Position numbers and translations under genes: made by a program. A DNA stretch of 64,000 bases from Cymodocea nodosa (taxonomy: Eukaryota > Streptophyta > Magnoliopsida > Alismatales > Cymodoceaceae): positions 5,228,001-5,292,000 of the forward strand of contig CM072335.1 in the NCBI GenBank assembly GCA_036874045.1. Reading direction: 5' to 3'. Positions 35,909-48,094 of the stretch are shown here, piece after piece. Each line of letters opens with the position of its first letter. The stretch's first letter is position 1. The notes beneath the pieces are model-generated. The model was not told where the DNA came from. It did no database searches and saw only the letters and a list, made by a program, of their open reading frames with translations.

Positions 35909-37734
35909 CTTAAATTTTACTAGTCCCTTAGCAAACTAAGATCTAACTAGTTGGTCTTTCTAAAATGTTAGAATTAATTCTTCACTTCGTTTTTCTTTAG
36001 AATACATAATTTAGATTACTATATAGATATTTTGTATTTTTCAGTAATCTGTTTTAACATTGTTTTCTCCTCTTCAACCTGCAAATATATTTAAAACATA
36101 TGTAAATTACATACAAAATATATTAGCATCACATAGGTGTTAATTATATTATCATTTTTTTCTTCTTTTCAGCATCTGTCATTCTGAATTTTCCAATATG
36201 ATTTCTAGAATAAATTTCAACTACATACAAATCAAAACACAATCCAATTCAATATGATTAAAACAAGCAGAATAAATAATTGTATCTCAAATAAACAACT
36301 TCAAAAGTCTATTCTAGATTCATACTTCAGTAATCTTAAATAACAGAAAATATACTCGATTCAAAAGATATTTGTATTTCACAAAACACTTTTATCTTTT
36401 CAGAACAGTATATGCATATTTGTACTTTAAAAGTTAATTTGAAAAGCTTGAATCATACAAGAGCTTTTTAGTGTACCTATGTATTGAGCTTTCAGTCAAC
36501 AATCCCAGATCTGATTAAGATCTTAGGTTGCCAGATTTAAAGAGTCATTTTCAAGTCAACAATCCTTACATACCTATCTGCTCAAGTACAAAAGGCTCGT
36601 GATCAAACAAGTCAATATACTCTCAAAGTTTCTCTTTTTTCTTTTTTTTTTCTTTTTTTTCTTTCAACATAGTATATATACGTATTTCATTAATACAAAT
36701 GCAATAAAACACAAGTCTCATATAATCTTGCTTCTATTATTTACTGAAAATATGAATCCATATCAATAAGCTCATACTTTTTCTATAGTTTAATAAGATT
36801 TACACATAAATCATTCTACAAGTTTAATCAATGAAATTAAATGTATCCTTGATCATATGTATTTCATTTAATCCAAAAATCAACATTTCAGCTCTTCCAG
36901 GATTTCAGATAATTTATTGAGTTTCAATTAAGCATTCTGATTTCTTTTTAAAATCGTGAAACTGTTAAACTCATAAAATTCAGCAAAAATATAAGATACT
37001 ATATCTAGATTTGTATGAATAGTAATATTCTGTAGCATCTTATATAACATTTAAATAGTTACAGTTCTTAAAAATTTTACAGTTTCAATTATTGGATAGT
37101 TATAGCAAATTCATAAAAAAATTTTCAATTTCCATAGAACTTTTGCAGTACCATTCTAATTCTTCTAATTAATAAAATTACATGGCTGTTACTTTAATTA
37201 CCTCCCCCTCATACCTATATTTTGCATTATCCTTAATGTAAAAGATTTTATAGTAAATACAGTAAATGTTAGTAGGCATGAATATTGTTTCATTGATTTA
37301 GCACCTAACTCAACGAACTTAATTCGTTGAGTTAATGAATAACTCCACGAACTGAGTTTAAATGTAAATTCAGGATAAGTAATCAATTACATACCTTGTC
37401 CTTTTGTATCTCCTTCATATCTTTTGATTTTGGATTCTGAAAATTTTTCATTCACACATAAAAGTAGAATATATAATAAAGTAACAAAACATAAATTATT
37501 AAATCAGTGTCTTGTGTGGAACCCAAGCTCATATGACTTTGGTGGCTCATAAGCAAGCTAGTCGGTTTCTCAGAATAGATACCAACAAACTAGATTGATA
37601 TTTTATTTATTTTTTCTTTTTTTCTTATAAAATAAAACTAAAACTAAAACTAAAATTTTTTCTTTTCTTTTTCTCTTTTTTTTTCTAAAAATAAATGCAA
37701 AATACACACAACATTAAAAACACAGAATTATAAT
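35909..37734 (-). other. Spacer between F-box gene and PPT
   Basis: About 1.8 kb, no coding signal. Conserved in outline with 53302-55100 and partly with 57781-58741, including a block near 36480-36600, a pyrimidine-rich run near 36640, a dyad at 37300-37362 and a block near 37515-37590 just after the F-box stop. Confidence 0.7.
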
Positions 37735-38874
37735 TTAAGAACATGATTGAAAAGTAGTAACAAATGGAATAAAAGTGTCAGTCCATGCAAACTTTTTAGG
37801 CATAATTCTTCTTGCTATTAATTCTATTTTAATGCAGTCTATTTTCCTTTTTAGCTTGTAAACTTGCAGTATGTTATCAATACTAAATATAAGTGTATTA
37901 CCATTAATGAAATGAAATGCAGAAAGGGATCCTCTTCTATTCCAAGATAATGTAGTTGTTTCTATTTCTACATCTATTTCAATATATTCCTCTTCCCACT
38001 TCCATTCATTTAGGTCTTTCATAATCCATATTTGAAATTTCCTAAATTCATCCCACCATCTTATTAGACATAAAGTAGGATCATCATATTCATTATACCA
38101 CATTCCTAATTGAATTTTATCATATTCTGCAGATGGTGGTTTAGCTATATCACTCGGTATAGGTAATATTTCTATAAAATCATTATCATAACTATCTATG
38201 CTTACTATGTATAAATCAGATCTAAATGCAACTGATATATCTGTGACTAGATATATATATCCATCAAGTATGACATGCATGCTGTTAATTAATGTTTTCT
38301 GTCCTAAATATATCATAGTATTTTCTGTCCAAGATCTATTCAGAAAATTATACACACTTAAGCATAAATCTTCATCCCAATTTCTAGTTGGTCTCTAGTA
38401 ATATAATTTTTCAGGAATGATTGAATTTTTATTAGAAAATATTAAAGCTAACCCACAATTTTCCGTTGGTACTTGAAATCTTTTAGGCCTTCCTATATTC
38501 CATTCTTCTCTTGTAATAGGATTTCTAATCAAAATGTCAGGTAACAGAATTGCATACCTTGGTTTGGTTCTGTATATAATTAATCCTTCATCCATCCCCA
38601 TAATATAATCTATTCCTTCTAATGTATTGGGTGGAATTCCATCAGTTTCTTTCATATTCAGATATTTATAGTAGATTGAACTACGATTAAATGACTTCCA
38701 TAAAAATCCATTTCTAATCTTAGTCATTTTTGCAGCTTGTAGTCCATGAAAATATTTTTCTTTGACACAATCTTTGATTTCCTTTGATACACAACACAAT
38801 CTGCATAGATCTTTAGCTGACAAACTACTTAGTACTTCCCTTAGTGCATCTAGTGGTAATTTCATCAATTCCAT
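37735..38874 (-). pseudogene. F-box protein gene carried by an Athila-type element, copy 1
   Basis: 380 codons with one interruption, TAG at 38395-38397 where copy 2 has Trp. The first 45 residues are an F-box: MELMKLPLDALREVL, SAKDLCRLCCVSKEI. Residues about 100-150 contain GLIIYRTKP and ILIRNPITREEWN, like the start of an F-box-associated domain (compare NPxTRE). The rest (SVYNFLNRSW, ILDGYIY, SDLYIVSIDSYD, PTLCLIRWWDE) resembles the FBA beta-sheet region. F-box proteins normally bind SKP1 and select substrates for SCF ubiquitin ligases. The gene follows gag by 217 bp and precedes the spacer, PPT and LTR. Copy 2 (52130) has the same layout. ATG at 38874 was chosen because both copies share it; an upstream tatacag acceptor is possible. 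Confidence 0.85.
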
Positions 38875-39091
38875 CTGTTGTGATTCTGTATAACATAAAC
38901 AAAAATTTAACAAAGACAAAATTAACATAGCTACTTTACACACCCTTGTGGAGTTAGGTCATAACTCAACATACTAAGTTCGTTGAGTTAAGTAATAACT
39001 CTACGATATTACTAACTATAATTAAACTTAAATTTTTTATTTTTATTTTTTTATTTACTATATTATACATAGTTACTTTAGTTCTACTACT
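38875..39091 (-). promoter_or_regulatory. gag-to-F-box gap with TATA-like box and dyad
   Basis: Contains TATAATATA at 39059-39067 and a dyad segment at 38941-39006 (cgttgagtta and taactcaacg variants). Plus-strand copy: TATAATATA at 51929-51937 and dyads at 51993-52055. May provide a separate F-box transcript; a possible intron acceptor lies just before the ATG. Confidence 0.45.
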
Positions 39092-40284
39092 TCATTTAGG
39101 TTCCCTCCCATAGGAGGTATCAATTTCATTAACAGTTCTGTTGACAGGGTTAGGTACTACTTGCAATGGCAATCTTCTTGTAGGTCTAACTTCTATTGAT
39201 TCCTTCTGTCTAGGGGGTATATTTCTATTTATATTTTGATTTTGAATTGTAGCATTTCCAAATACAAGATCTAGACGATTGTTTAATTGTTGGATTATCT
39301 TTTCTAATTTCTCTATTCTAGATCCTTGTTCAATTAAAGCTTCATAACTTATATTTTTGTCATTTATATTTTCTCCTCCTTGGAAATTGTTGTTTCTCCA
39401 AGATAGATTTGGGTGATTTCTCTAATTAGGGTCATAAGAATTTTCAAAGTTATCTTTCTAGTTTCTAGCATAAATAACATCTAAATCATTAACATGTGCA
39501 TTCTTTTTTGCTAGCTTTTGATTTAATGATAACTCTTCTATTTTCTTTGTTAATTCAGTTAATTTAACTTCAAGCATAGTGCTTGAATTTATTTCATGCA
39601 TTCCCCTTGGCAATATTCTTTTATCTATAATAGCTTCAGCCGAGTTTTCCCACTATACAGTTCTTTTTGCAAAGTTTTCTAAATATGTCCATGCTTCTTC
39701 ACTACACAGTTTTAAAAATCCATTATGACAAGTAGATTCTAATAAAGATTTTGTTGAAACATCTATGCCTTCATAAATTATACCTATTAATTGTGCTTTA
39801 CTCATAGCATGATGTGGACATTGAGTTAGTAAATCTTTAAATCTTTCAAAATATTTCTAGAATGATTCTCCTTGTTTTTGGCTACACATTAATATTTCCT
39901 TTTTCTTTTTAATCGTTTGATGTGTTGGATAATATTTTTCCAGAAAAATAGAGTAAAATTTAGTCCATGTAGAAATTGAATTAGGCGATAGAGTATATAA
40001 CCATCTCTTAGTTGTGTCTTTTAAAGCAAAAGAGATATATCTAAGTTTAATAGCATCTATACTCATGTTCGGCATTTTCATCATTTGACAAACTTCGTTA
40101 AATTCTTTAAGGAAATAATAGGCATCATCTCTTTCTAATCTATGAAAATGTGGTAATTGACTAATATAATTAAATTTCAATTCAAACCTACCTCCCTCAA
40201 AGTTGGCAATCGAATACATGAAGGTTCATCAACTAATTCAAGATACAGAATTTCCCCTAGTAGTTTTTCTACTAGAGCAGCCAT
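39092..40284 (-). pseudogene. Athila-type gag (Retrotrans_gag domain), next to the F-box gene
   Basis: Capsid gene. The core FELKFNYISQL, FLKEFNEVCQMM, DAIKLRYISFALKDTTKRWLY, SISTWTKFYSIFLEKYYP and FKDLLTQCPHHAM is the Retrotrans_gag region of Athila/Tat elements. Further on the Athila linker SYDPN.RNHPNLSWRNN is visible, then a helical region and an end at 39092 (TGA). No zinc knuckle is found, and protease/pol does not follow; the F-box gene does. Internal stops and a likely frameshift near 40230. The start at 40284 (MAALVEK) is tentative. Confidence 0.8.
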
Positions 40285-41425
40285 ATCCTCATTCTCTTTT
40301 AAAGAAAGGTTAGCTATACCCCTAAGGATTTCGTTAAAGTCCAATTCAAAAAAATTTCAGTATGTCTCTATGTTGAGTAATCATGTGTAGGTGTTCTTAC
40401 TAATCGTTTAGTGCTAGGAGAATGAATCCATGTGTTCATAAACTCTTAACATAAAGTAAAATAGCAGAAGATTAATTACATACTAGCCTGAAGCTTTATA
40501 TTCAGTAAATAGTTGTTGACGAATGAAGTTGAATCAGCTACTTCTCCTTCTAGTTCCCCAACGAATTTCCTTTTCTTCCAAAAGTGTTGGTAACTAGTAA
40601 ATAACATTCTATTCTATATTTATAATGCACGTCTATAAAGCAAATGAATCTCGTTGCAAGAACGTGTCTTGTAACGTGTAGTGTGGTTCCTATTTTTATA
40701 GGTACTTGTTCCACTTCTAATTTCAAATTTTAGTAACCGCTAAACCTACGAAGTTTTATTCGTGGCTAAAAGAATAACTGTTTAGCTTAATCCATGAACT
40801 AACCTCGTTGAGTTACAGTTAACTCAATGGACTAGCTTCGGTTACTGTTGCTAACTCCACGGACTAACTTCGTTGAATTACAGATAACTCAATGGAGTGA
40901 CTTTATATTATATTATTGACCTCGTGGAGTTAAGGTTAACTCAACAAACTTACTTCATTGAGTTAACACTTAGCAAATTTCTAAAACTTACTCTTCGTAT
41001 TAACTTCTATATTTTTTCTCTCTCCTACATTTTGTCAACTTAAATAAAGTTAAATACATGTCATTACTGTAGTGTTTTAATTAAAACTCATTTAAATCTG
41101 ATCATGATATGTATATTTAACTTGTTGTTCATTTCATGTTATGTAGAATTTACATTTTACTTTGCAGCATGCAGATATTTTCAAGCATTAACCAGTTATC
41201 TTGCATTTAATCCTATCATTTATAAAATTTATAAATCTTTTAAACAATCTTGCACCTTGTTCAAACAGTTATATAATATTCAAGATAGTTCATCCATTAC
41301 ATCATTCTCAAATACTAATGCAAAAACATTTGAAAAACATACATTCATTTATATGAATAATTTACATTACAATCAATCAGATATTTTTCATATAAATATA
41401 AGTATAAGTACACGAACAATACAAT
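40285..41425 (-). promoter_or_regulatory. Region upstream of the Athila-type gag
   Basis: No ORF. On the minus strand it contains a dyad array (40975-40790), then TATAAAAATA at 40691-40700, about 400 bp upstream of the gag ATG. No LTR or primer site was found here, so the true 5' end of the gag/F-box unit is unresolved. The part nearest 41425 may be the 3' flank of ORF-X. Confidence 0.4.
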
Positions 41426-43675
41426 TTAATCTTTTATCTTAAGTTCATCTAATTCCTTCTGGAGTTTTTCTAATTGTTGCTCTACTTGGTTTATCCTTCC
41501 TACAGCTCTTGTAATGCCTCTAGAAGGTTCAGCAATCTCAGCAACAGTATAATTGTAGTTTCTGTATTCCTTCACTGAAATGGCTCTTGATTTTATCCTT
41601 TTAGATGTCCATTTTGTGAAGTCAATATAGTCCACCATTAGTAGTGGCATCAAATCTCCATAAAATAGTTTCTTCTTTACTATTCTCAACTTGGAGATAA
41701 AAAATGCAGACCAATTAATTTGAATTCTGTTCACAACTGCATATGTGGCCCACTTGACAAATTGACTCAGTTCTATATCATGGCCTTGTTGTTGATAGAC
41801 ATTCTTAATCAAAATGTTAGGTATCATGTGTGCTTTACCTTTTAAGTGCTTCAATCTATTTAATAATAGCACACCAGGATTGATAGCTAAACAATCCTTT
41901 ATTATTTGTTCTGTCCACTTGACTATAGTTGTGCTTTCCAGAATTTCTATTCCTTCATTCTTCAGTCCTAAAATGTTGTGGAGAAGCTCTAGTGTTATCT
42001 GTACATCAGCTTGCTCTACGTTGGAAATTAATCCACTTTCTCCTTCTCTTAAATTTGCATAGAAGCCGGACACTAGATTCTCATATATTGCATGCCCTCT
42101 CTATTGAGAAATAAATTGCAGTAGACCTTGGAACTCAAATAAATCCTTGATTTTTTGCATCCTGTCCCAATTTACTAGTCTATTGTATATGATATTATAA
42201 CCCCTAATCTCTTGATATTTATTATATGCTTCCTGACTCCAAAAGTGTACTTCATTCAAAACTATTGCTTTAATCGGGTTAGGAATTTGAATTTGTTGCT
42301 CTAGAGGGGTTTGTTCTTGAACTTCCTCTTCCATGTGCTAAACTTGAATTAACTGAAAATTCTTTGGAGATTCCTGCATTTTTGCTTCTACTTCTATTTG
42401 TGGTGGTGAGCTGGCAGAACTCTCCACTCTGCTCTCTTAAATTCTTGCCAAAATTTGCTGACGAGTTTCTTACTCTTCAGTGGAATCTATCGAGTCATTT
42501 CTTTCTTGTTCCATATATACTTGTTCAGTTTCTTCTTTTTCCTCTTCCTCCTCACTACCAATCTGCATTGTCACTATTCTTTCTGATTCTATGGCAGATT
42601 GGGATGGAGTTACGGGCAAATCAGCTTCTGCCTTAATTTCTGTTTGTTCTATTTGTACAGGTTGCAGATTAGTTTCAGCCTGTTTTTCTTCTTCTCTTTG
42701 CTCTTGCTGCTGTTGCTCCTACTCCTCCTTAGAATCGAATAGCAGGTTTACAAAAATTTGCTCTATAGGCCCTATTGATATTTGCATCTTAGATTTAATC
42801 TCTTCTTGATGTTTAGGCACTATCTCTTTTCCTTTCGTTCTTTTGATTAATTGTGTCTGGTTTTCCTCTTCTTCTTTTGAGATTAAATCTACAAAAATAG
42901 GCTTTGTAGGCCTTTGAGCCATAGGTACTAGCTCTTCCTATTTAACTTTTTCTATAATTGCTAGTCTCGAAGGACCAGCTTTAGCTCCTCTTGCAGTAGG
43001 TCTGGTAGTGGCTCCTTGATGCTGTTCAACTTTAATTTTGTATTGGGCTTTCAACTTTTCTGCAACATTCTTTTTGCACCGTGCATCAAACACTAGATGT
43101 GCTATAGCTACTACCAACTCTTCTAGTTCTCCTTGCTCTTTTCCAATTTGAACCAGCTCTTGAAATTCTCTTAATTCTTCCTTAGTAGAAGGCCCCAAAA
43201 TTGTTGCTCTTTCTAACGGCCTTGGTGATGGAACTAAAGGTCCGGGCTGCTATTCCTCAAGGGCATGTCTTTCAACAGTCAGTTTCTCTTGTTCTTTAGT
43301 TGTCTGTTCTTTAGTTCCTTTCCTTTGTTGCTCCCAAATTACCCACTGAGCCCGTCTACCTATGCGTGTTTTGAACTAGAGTCAGGACTTACGTTGGATC
43401 AATTCTAGGGCGACTTCGTTATTTGGCGTGATTCATCTTTTTTTGTTTACAACTTCCGTTGCTACTTTGATTCTCGTTTCCATAATCTAAGGTATTTTTA
43501 TGCCTAAATCCACTAACACTTTCCTCTAGTAAAACATGTCAGATTCTACCTTTTGTAGCTCTTTTTCCCTTGTCGTATTTCTGATCTTTTGCCTTGTATG
43601 CCATTCTTCCAAATCTTTAAGAAATTCTAACGTGTCAACAACGTCCTCCTAGAATTTTGGTGTCATCTTTCTCAT
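41426..43675 (-). pseudogene. Athila-type ORF-X, most complete copy
   Basis: One frame of 750 codons from ATG at 43675 to TAA at 41426, with no frameshift and about ten internal stops. The TAG at 43526-43528 (codon 50) is shared with the plus-strand copy; most others are not. Order: charged N-terminus (REKELQKVES), Glu/Gln-rich linker, Lys/Glu-rich region and a long Gln/Glu stretch. Then the conserved domain (42260-41560): DLFEFQGLL, FYANLREG, LISN, LELLHNILGLKNEG, WATYAVVNRI, KLFYGD. A short C-terminal coiled coil follows (VEQQLEKLQKELDELK). The domain matches that of the C2 envelope-position ORF. It lies after pol, the env position of Athila elements. No signal peptide or clear membrane segment. 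Function unknown. Confidence 0.75.
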
Positions 43676-44358
43676 CGTGGAGTTACAAAATGGAACAGAA
43701 TCGCTCTGATCTCTATTGTTCTAAGTTCTAAATGATTCTGTGGATAATGCCCCCAAACCCTAAGTTTAGTATAAATAAGCCTTAAGTTTAAGCAGGAAAT
43801 CGAGTCATTTCCCATACAAAACTCTCGCTCTCTCATTTACCTCTTCGTGGAATTATAGTTAACTCCACAGACTTAATCCATGGACTTAACTACAGTACTC
43901 CGTTGAGTTATAGTTAACTCAACGGGGTGAGTTCATTAACTTATCCTAGACTCAATGGAGTAAGTTCGTTAAGTTAAGTGTAACTCAATGGACTTTTCGT
44001 AAAGTTATATCTAATAAAAATACTTATAATAATAATTTTTACTTCGGTCAAGACCAAAGAATTTTTGGTCTAATCGACTCTTAATTTTTCAACATTTTAA
44101 AATTTTGGTCAAATCGTTATATTCCTCGGTTGAACCGAAAATATTTTCTTTCTTTCTTTTTTTTCTGTTGGTTAAACTGATACTATACTTCAATAACACC
44201 AACACTATACTAAATATAATATATAGATTTTTTATGTTTTTATGTTTCGGTTAGACCGATGGATCTTGTCGGTTGAACCACAATGATTTTTTTATTATTA
44301 TATACTTAGAAAATTTCTTACTAAGTAAAGCTCGAGTAGCCCTCTACTATTACTTCTT
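43676..44358 (-). promoter_or_regulatory. Athila-type pol to ORF-X spacer with internal promoter
   Basis: On the minus strand: CGGTT/AACCG-type repeats (44290-44040), a GTTGAGTTA-type dyad array (43995-43850), TATTTATA at 43777-43770, an AAACCCTAA telo-box at 43755-43763 (plus-strand reading) and a short leader to the ATG at 43675. Same order as 20751-21404. Confidence 0.6.
43770..43777 (-). promoter_or_regulatory. TATA box of ORF-X, minus-strand copy
   Basis: TATTTATA about 95 bp upstream of the ORF-X ATG, followed by a telo-box. Conserved in sequence and spacing with 21303-21310. Confidence 0.55.
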
Positions 44359-45618
44359 CTATAATTCTAAAAAACTTTTTGATATCTTCAAAATAGATCT
44401 AAGTCTTTGTCCATTTACTTTAAATATATTCTGATTTTTAGGATTTTCAATTTCAATAACTTCATAGGAATAAATATTTCGAACTATGAAAGGTTCTGCC
44501 CATCTAGATCTTAATTTTCTTGGATGGTAATGGAGTCTAGTCATGTAAAGATAAACTTCTTATCCTATTTCAAAGGTTTTTGGAATAATTTTCTTGTCAT
44601 GCCAGAACTTCATTTTTTCTTTTTCTCTTATAGTTTTCGAACAAGCTTCATTCCTAAATTCTTCTAATTCAATCAATTGTATTTTTCTGTTTTGAGCAGC
44701 TTGATTTAAATTAGTGTTCAGTGTTTTTAATGTCTAATAAGCTTTATGTTCAATTTCAACTAGTAAATGACAACTTTTTCCATATACTAGCCTAAAAGGT
44801 GACATACCTAAGCTTGTCTTATAAGCAGTTCTATAAGTCCAAAGTGCATCTATCAATCTATTAGCCCAATTTGTTCTAGTAAGATTTACTACTTTTTCTA
44901 AGATTAACTTAATTTGTTTGTTTGCACTTTCTACTTGTCCACTTGTTTGCGGATGATATGATGTTGCAATTTTGTGATTTACTCCATATTTCTTCATTAA
45001 GGCTTCAAAACTTCTATTACAGAAATGAGTTCCTCTATCATTGATAATAGCTTTAGGTATTCCAAATCTAGTAATTATATTATTTCTTATAAAATGAATT
45101 ACCACTTTATTGTCATTAGTTTTTGTAGGAATAGCTTCTATCCATTTAGATACATAATCTACCCCCAACAATATATAATTAAATTGATTAGACATAAGAA
45201 ATGGACCCATAAAATCTATTCTCCACACATCAAAGATTTCAACCTCAACAATAGTATTAAGAGGTATCATATTTCTCTTTGATATTCTTTCTATTTGTTG
45301 ACATTTTAAATAACTTAAGAAATATTTATGAGCATCTTTGAATAGTGTTGGCCAATAAAATTCATATTGCAGAATTTTGGCAATAGATTTCCCTGAACCA
45401 AAATACCCTCCACATGCTTGGTCATGGTAGAAAGACAATATACTCTGATATTCAGTTTCTAGAACACGCCTCCTTAAAACCAGATCAGGACATTTTTTAA
45501 ATAAGTATGAGTCTTCCCAATAGTAATATTTTACTCTTGAAAAGAATAATTTCTCATCTTGTCTATTCCAATCCTTAGCTGTTAAACTAGTAACTAAGTA
45601 ATTAACTATGTCTACATA
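44359..45618 (-). pseudogene. Athila-type pol: integrase and C-terminal tail
   Basis: Integrase of a Ty3/gypsy element. The zinc region keeps its first His ([10 protein letters not shown]) but has only one Cys of the CxxC pair ([10 protein letters not shown]), a visible defect. The catalytic core is present: Asp in [10 protein letters not shown], Asp in [11 protein letters not shown], Glu in [11 protein letters not shown] (about 45270-44880). The C-terminal tail KLRSRWAEPFIV...FKVNGQRL ends with TAG at 44359. It is in the same frame as RNase H upstream. Motifs and tail place it in the Athila/Tat group. Confidence 0.9.
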
Positions 45619-46447
45619 CTAAGGCATTGTGTCGATGATCATTAATTGTTCATCAGGAAAATTATCCTTAATTTCAATATTTGACTTTTTTATTTGTAAT
45701 CTTGATAAATGATCTGCTACTACATTCTCACAACCTTTTTTATCTTTAATTTCTAGATCAAATTCTTGTAATAATAATATCCACCAGATCAATCTAGGTT
45801 TAGTCTCTTTCTTTGCTATTAGGTGTTTTAAAGCGGAATAATCCATGTATACTATCACTTTAGCTCCAATCAGATATGATCTAAACTTTTCTAAGGCAAA
45901 CACAACAACTAAGAACTCTTTTTCAATAGTTGTGTAATTAACTTGAGCATCATTTAAGGTTTTGCTTGCATAATGAATCAGTTTAGGAGATTTTTCTATC
46001 TTTTGTCCCAACACTGCTCCTACAGTAAAATCAGATGCATCACACATTAATTCAAATGGATGGCTCCAATCAGGTGCTTGAATTATAGGAGTTGAAATTA
46101 AGTTAGTTTTAAGCTTGAAAAATGCTTCTTTGCAATTTTTATCGAAGTTGAATGGGACATCTTTTAATAGATTAGTTAAAGGTCTAGCTATTTTGCTAAA
46201 GTCTTTAATAAATCTTCTATAAAATCCAGCATGTCTTAGAAATGATCTAATATCTTTTACTGATTTAGGTTCTGGTAGATTAGAAATTACTTCTATTTTA
46301 GCTTTATCTACTTCCAACCCTTTCTTTGAAACAACATGTCCCAAGACTAATCCTTGTTTAACCATGAAGTGACATTTTTCCCAATTTAGAACCAGATTTT
46401 TTTCCACACAGTGTTTTAATACTTGGTCTAAATTGTTTAAACACACT
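45619..46447 (-). pseudogene. Athila-type pol: RT C-terminus and RNase H
   Basis: Open for 275 codons. RT thumb/connection: [48 protein letters not shown]. RNase [39 protein letters not shown], then VADHLSRL. It joins the RT half at 48460 across the solo LTR. When the LTR and one target duplication are discounted the frame is continuous. Confidence 0.92.
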
Positions 46448-47376
46448 TGTTTAGAATGAAAAAGTGCATATTATTAACGGTTAAATGATGGTTAATTGCA
46501 TAATATTTAGCTTATCATATGAGAATTAAGCCATTATGTTATAATTGCACTGTTATGTGCTTTAATTGAAGAATCTGCTTAATTTTGGGGAATTAATGTT
46601 AATTTAGTACATTTATGAACTGTCGGTAAGTTGCAGGCTATGAAATTCTTAAGTATCTGAATTTTCTGATATTTCGGACAGTTATGTTTAACATACCGAA
46701 TATGTATCAGATAGTTATGTTTAAATTGCCGAACAGTTATGTTTAGAGAGAATATTTTATTATTTCCAGATGTACACGTGTCGAAACCAGAATGAATGTC
46801 TTAAGTGAATTTTCGGTGAGTTAGCTGTAACTATCCTAAAATGCATCTGAGCATCGGATAGTTATACTTGTAACTCTCTGAAATGTTATTTTATGTTTAA
46901 ACTGTTGCTGACACGTGTCGAGATCTGGTAGATTTACTTAAGTTATAACTCGTTAAGTTAGCATAACTGTACGCGTTGAGTTACATGAATATACACTAAG
47001 GTAACGCGATATGTTAGTGGCTTATTTCTTTATTGCATGTATTTTATGCACGTGTTGAATTCAAATGCTTTAGAATATCACGTGAGATGCACATGTTTAA
47101 CTCGTTAAGTTAGTATAACTGCACGTGTTGAGTTACATGAATATACACTAAGGTAGCGTGTTAGGTTAGCGGCTTATTTCTTTATTGCATGTATTTTATA
47201 GTTATTTTCTAAAATGCCACTATAGCGGTTGCAAGAACAGACAGTTGGAAGGAAAAACCACGTTTGCACGTATCACACAGGAATTCAATTGCACATGGAG
47301 AAGCAAGCATCGCTGTTGATCGGAAGGAAGGAAATCCAACCGATCATTCAAGCAGAAGTAGTTACTACTGAAGAAA

Positions 47377-47384
47377 TATAAAAG
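47377..47384 (+). promoter_or_regulatory. TATA box of the solo Athila-type LTR
   Basis: TATAAAAG, conserved at 959-966, 14826-14833 (reverse), 35084-35091 (reverse) and 59750-59757. It marks the U3/R boundary region. Confidence 0.65.
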
Positions 47385-48094
47385 AAAAGAAGAAAAAAAG
47401 AAGAAAGTGTGATCGATGGACGGCCAGTGTATACAGAGGAGGAGCACCGAGCTTTCTGCAGACAGTATCGGCGATTCTCCAAAGTATCACACCAACCATC
47501 GTTATCACCACCATAATCACCAATCATCAGAGGTCTGTGAGGATACTTGCCTGATGTTGGGTCAATTTTGAGCCAAACACAGTGCCTGACAACCACTGTG
47601 AGGAGTGATCGCGTCGCGGGAAGGGAAAACATTTTCACCAAGCGCCGACTCATATTTCAGGAGATCATAAAGCTTTTAGCCTTGACTTCGGGTTGATGCT
47701 TGTATATTGAAGAGGAGATCATTTTGCAATTCTGGACTCGCGATTCTATAGGGAGAGGAGACAGAATTGTAAGTGGTTTAATTTTTAGTGGTGTAATCGC
47801 GTTGCAAGTAGTGTCGGAAGTATTTACTATCAAGTGAGATTACTTTACATTTCACCTTTCGCCTATTTCCATGTTCACATCAAAACAAAAATACCAAAAA
47901 CAATTTATCTTTGTTTGTATGTTGTATTTGAGTGTTGTATTGTGATTAATGTTATCTGTATCAGTTTTATGATTGTTTTATGTTAGTTTTAATTTTACAA
48001 TTTACTGAAATTGGTTCGTACAAAAAACTTAAAGATTTTAATAGTGACTGTTTGAATCATCTGAATGTTAGTAGTATTATAAAGAAGAGACAGG

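Noticed and set aside
36610..36670. Pyrimidine-rich run as an antisense PPT
   Set aside because: The real PPT lies at 35898-35908 next to the LTR; this run is only low-complexity spacer sequence.
41104..41442. 112-codon plus-strand ORF
   Set aside because: Lies across the end of ORF-X and its AT-rich flank, with no domain; probably chance.
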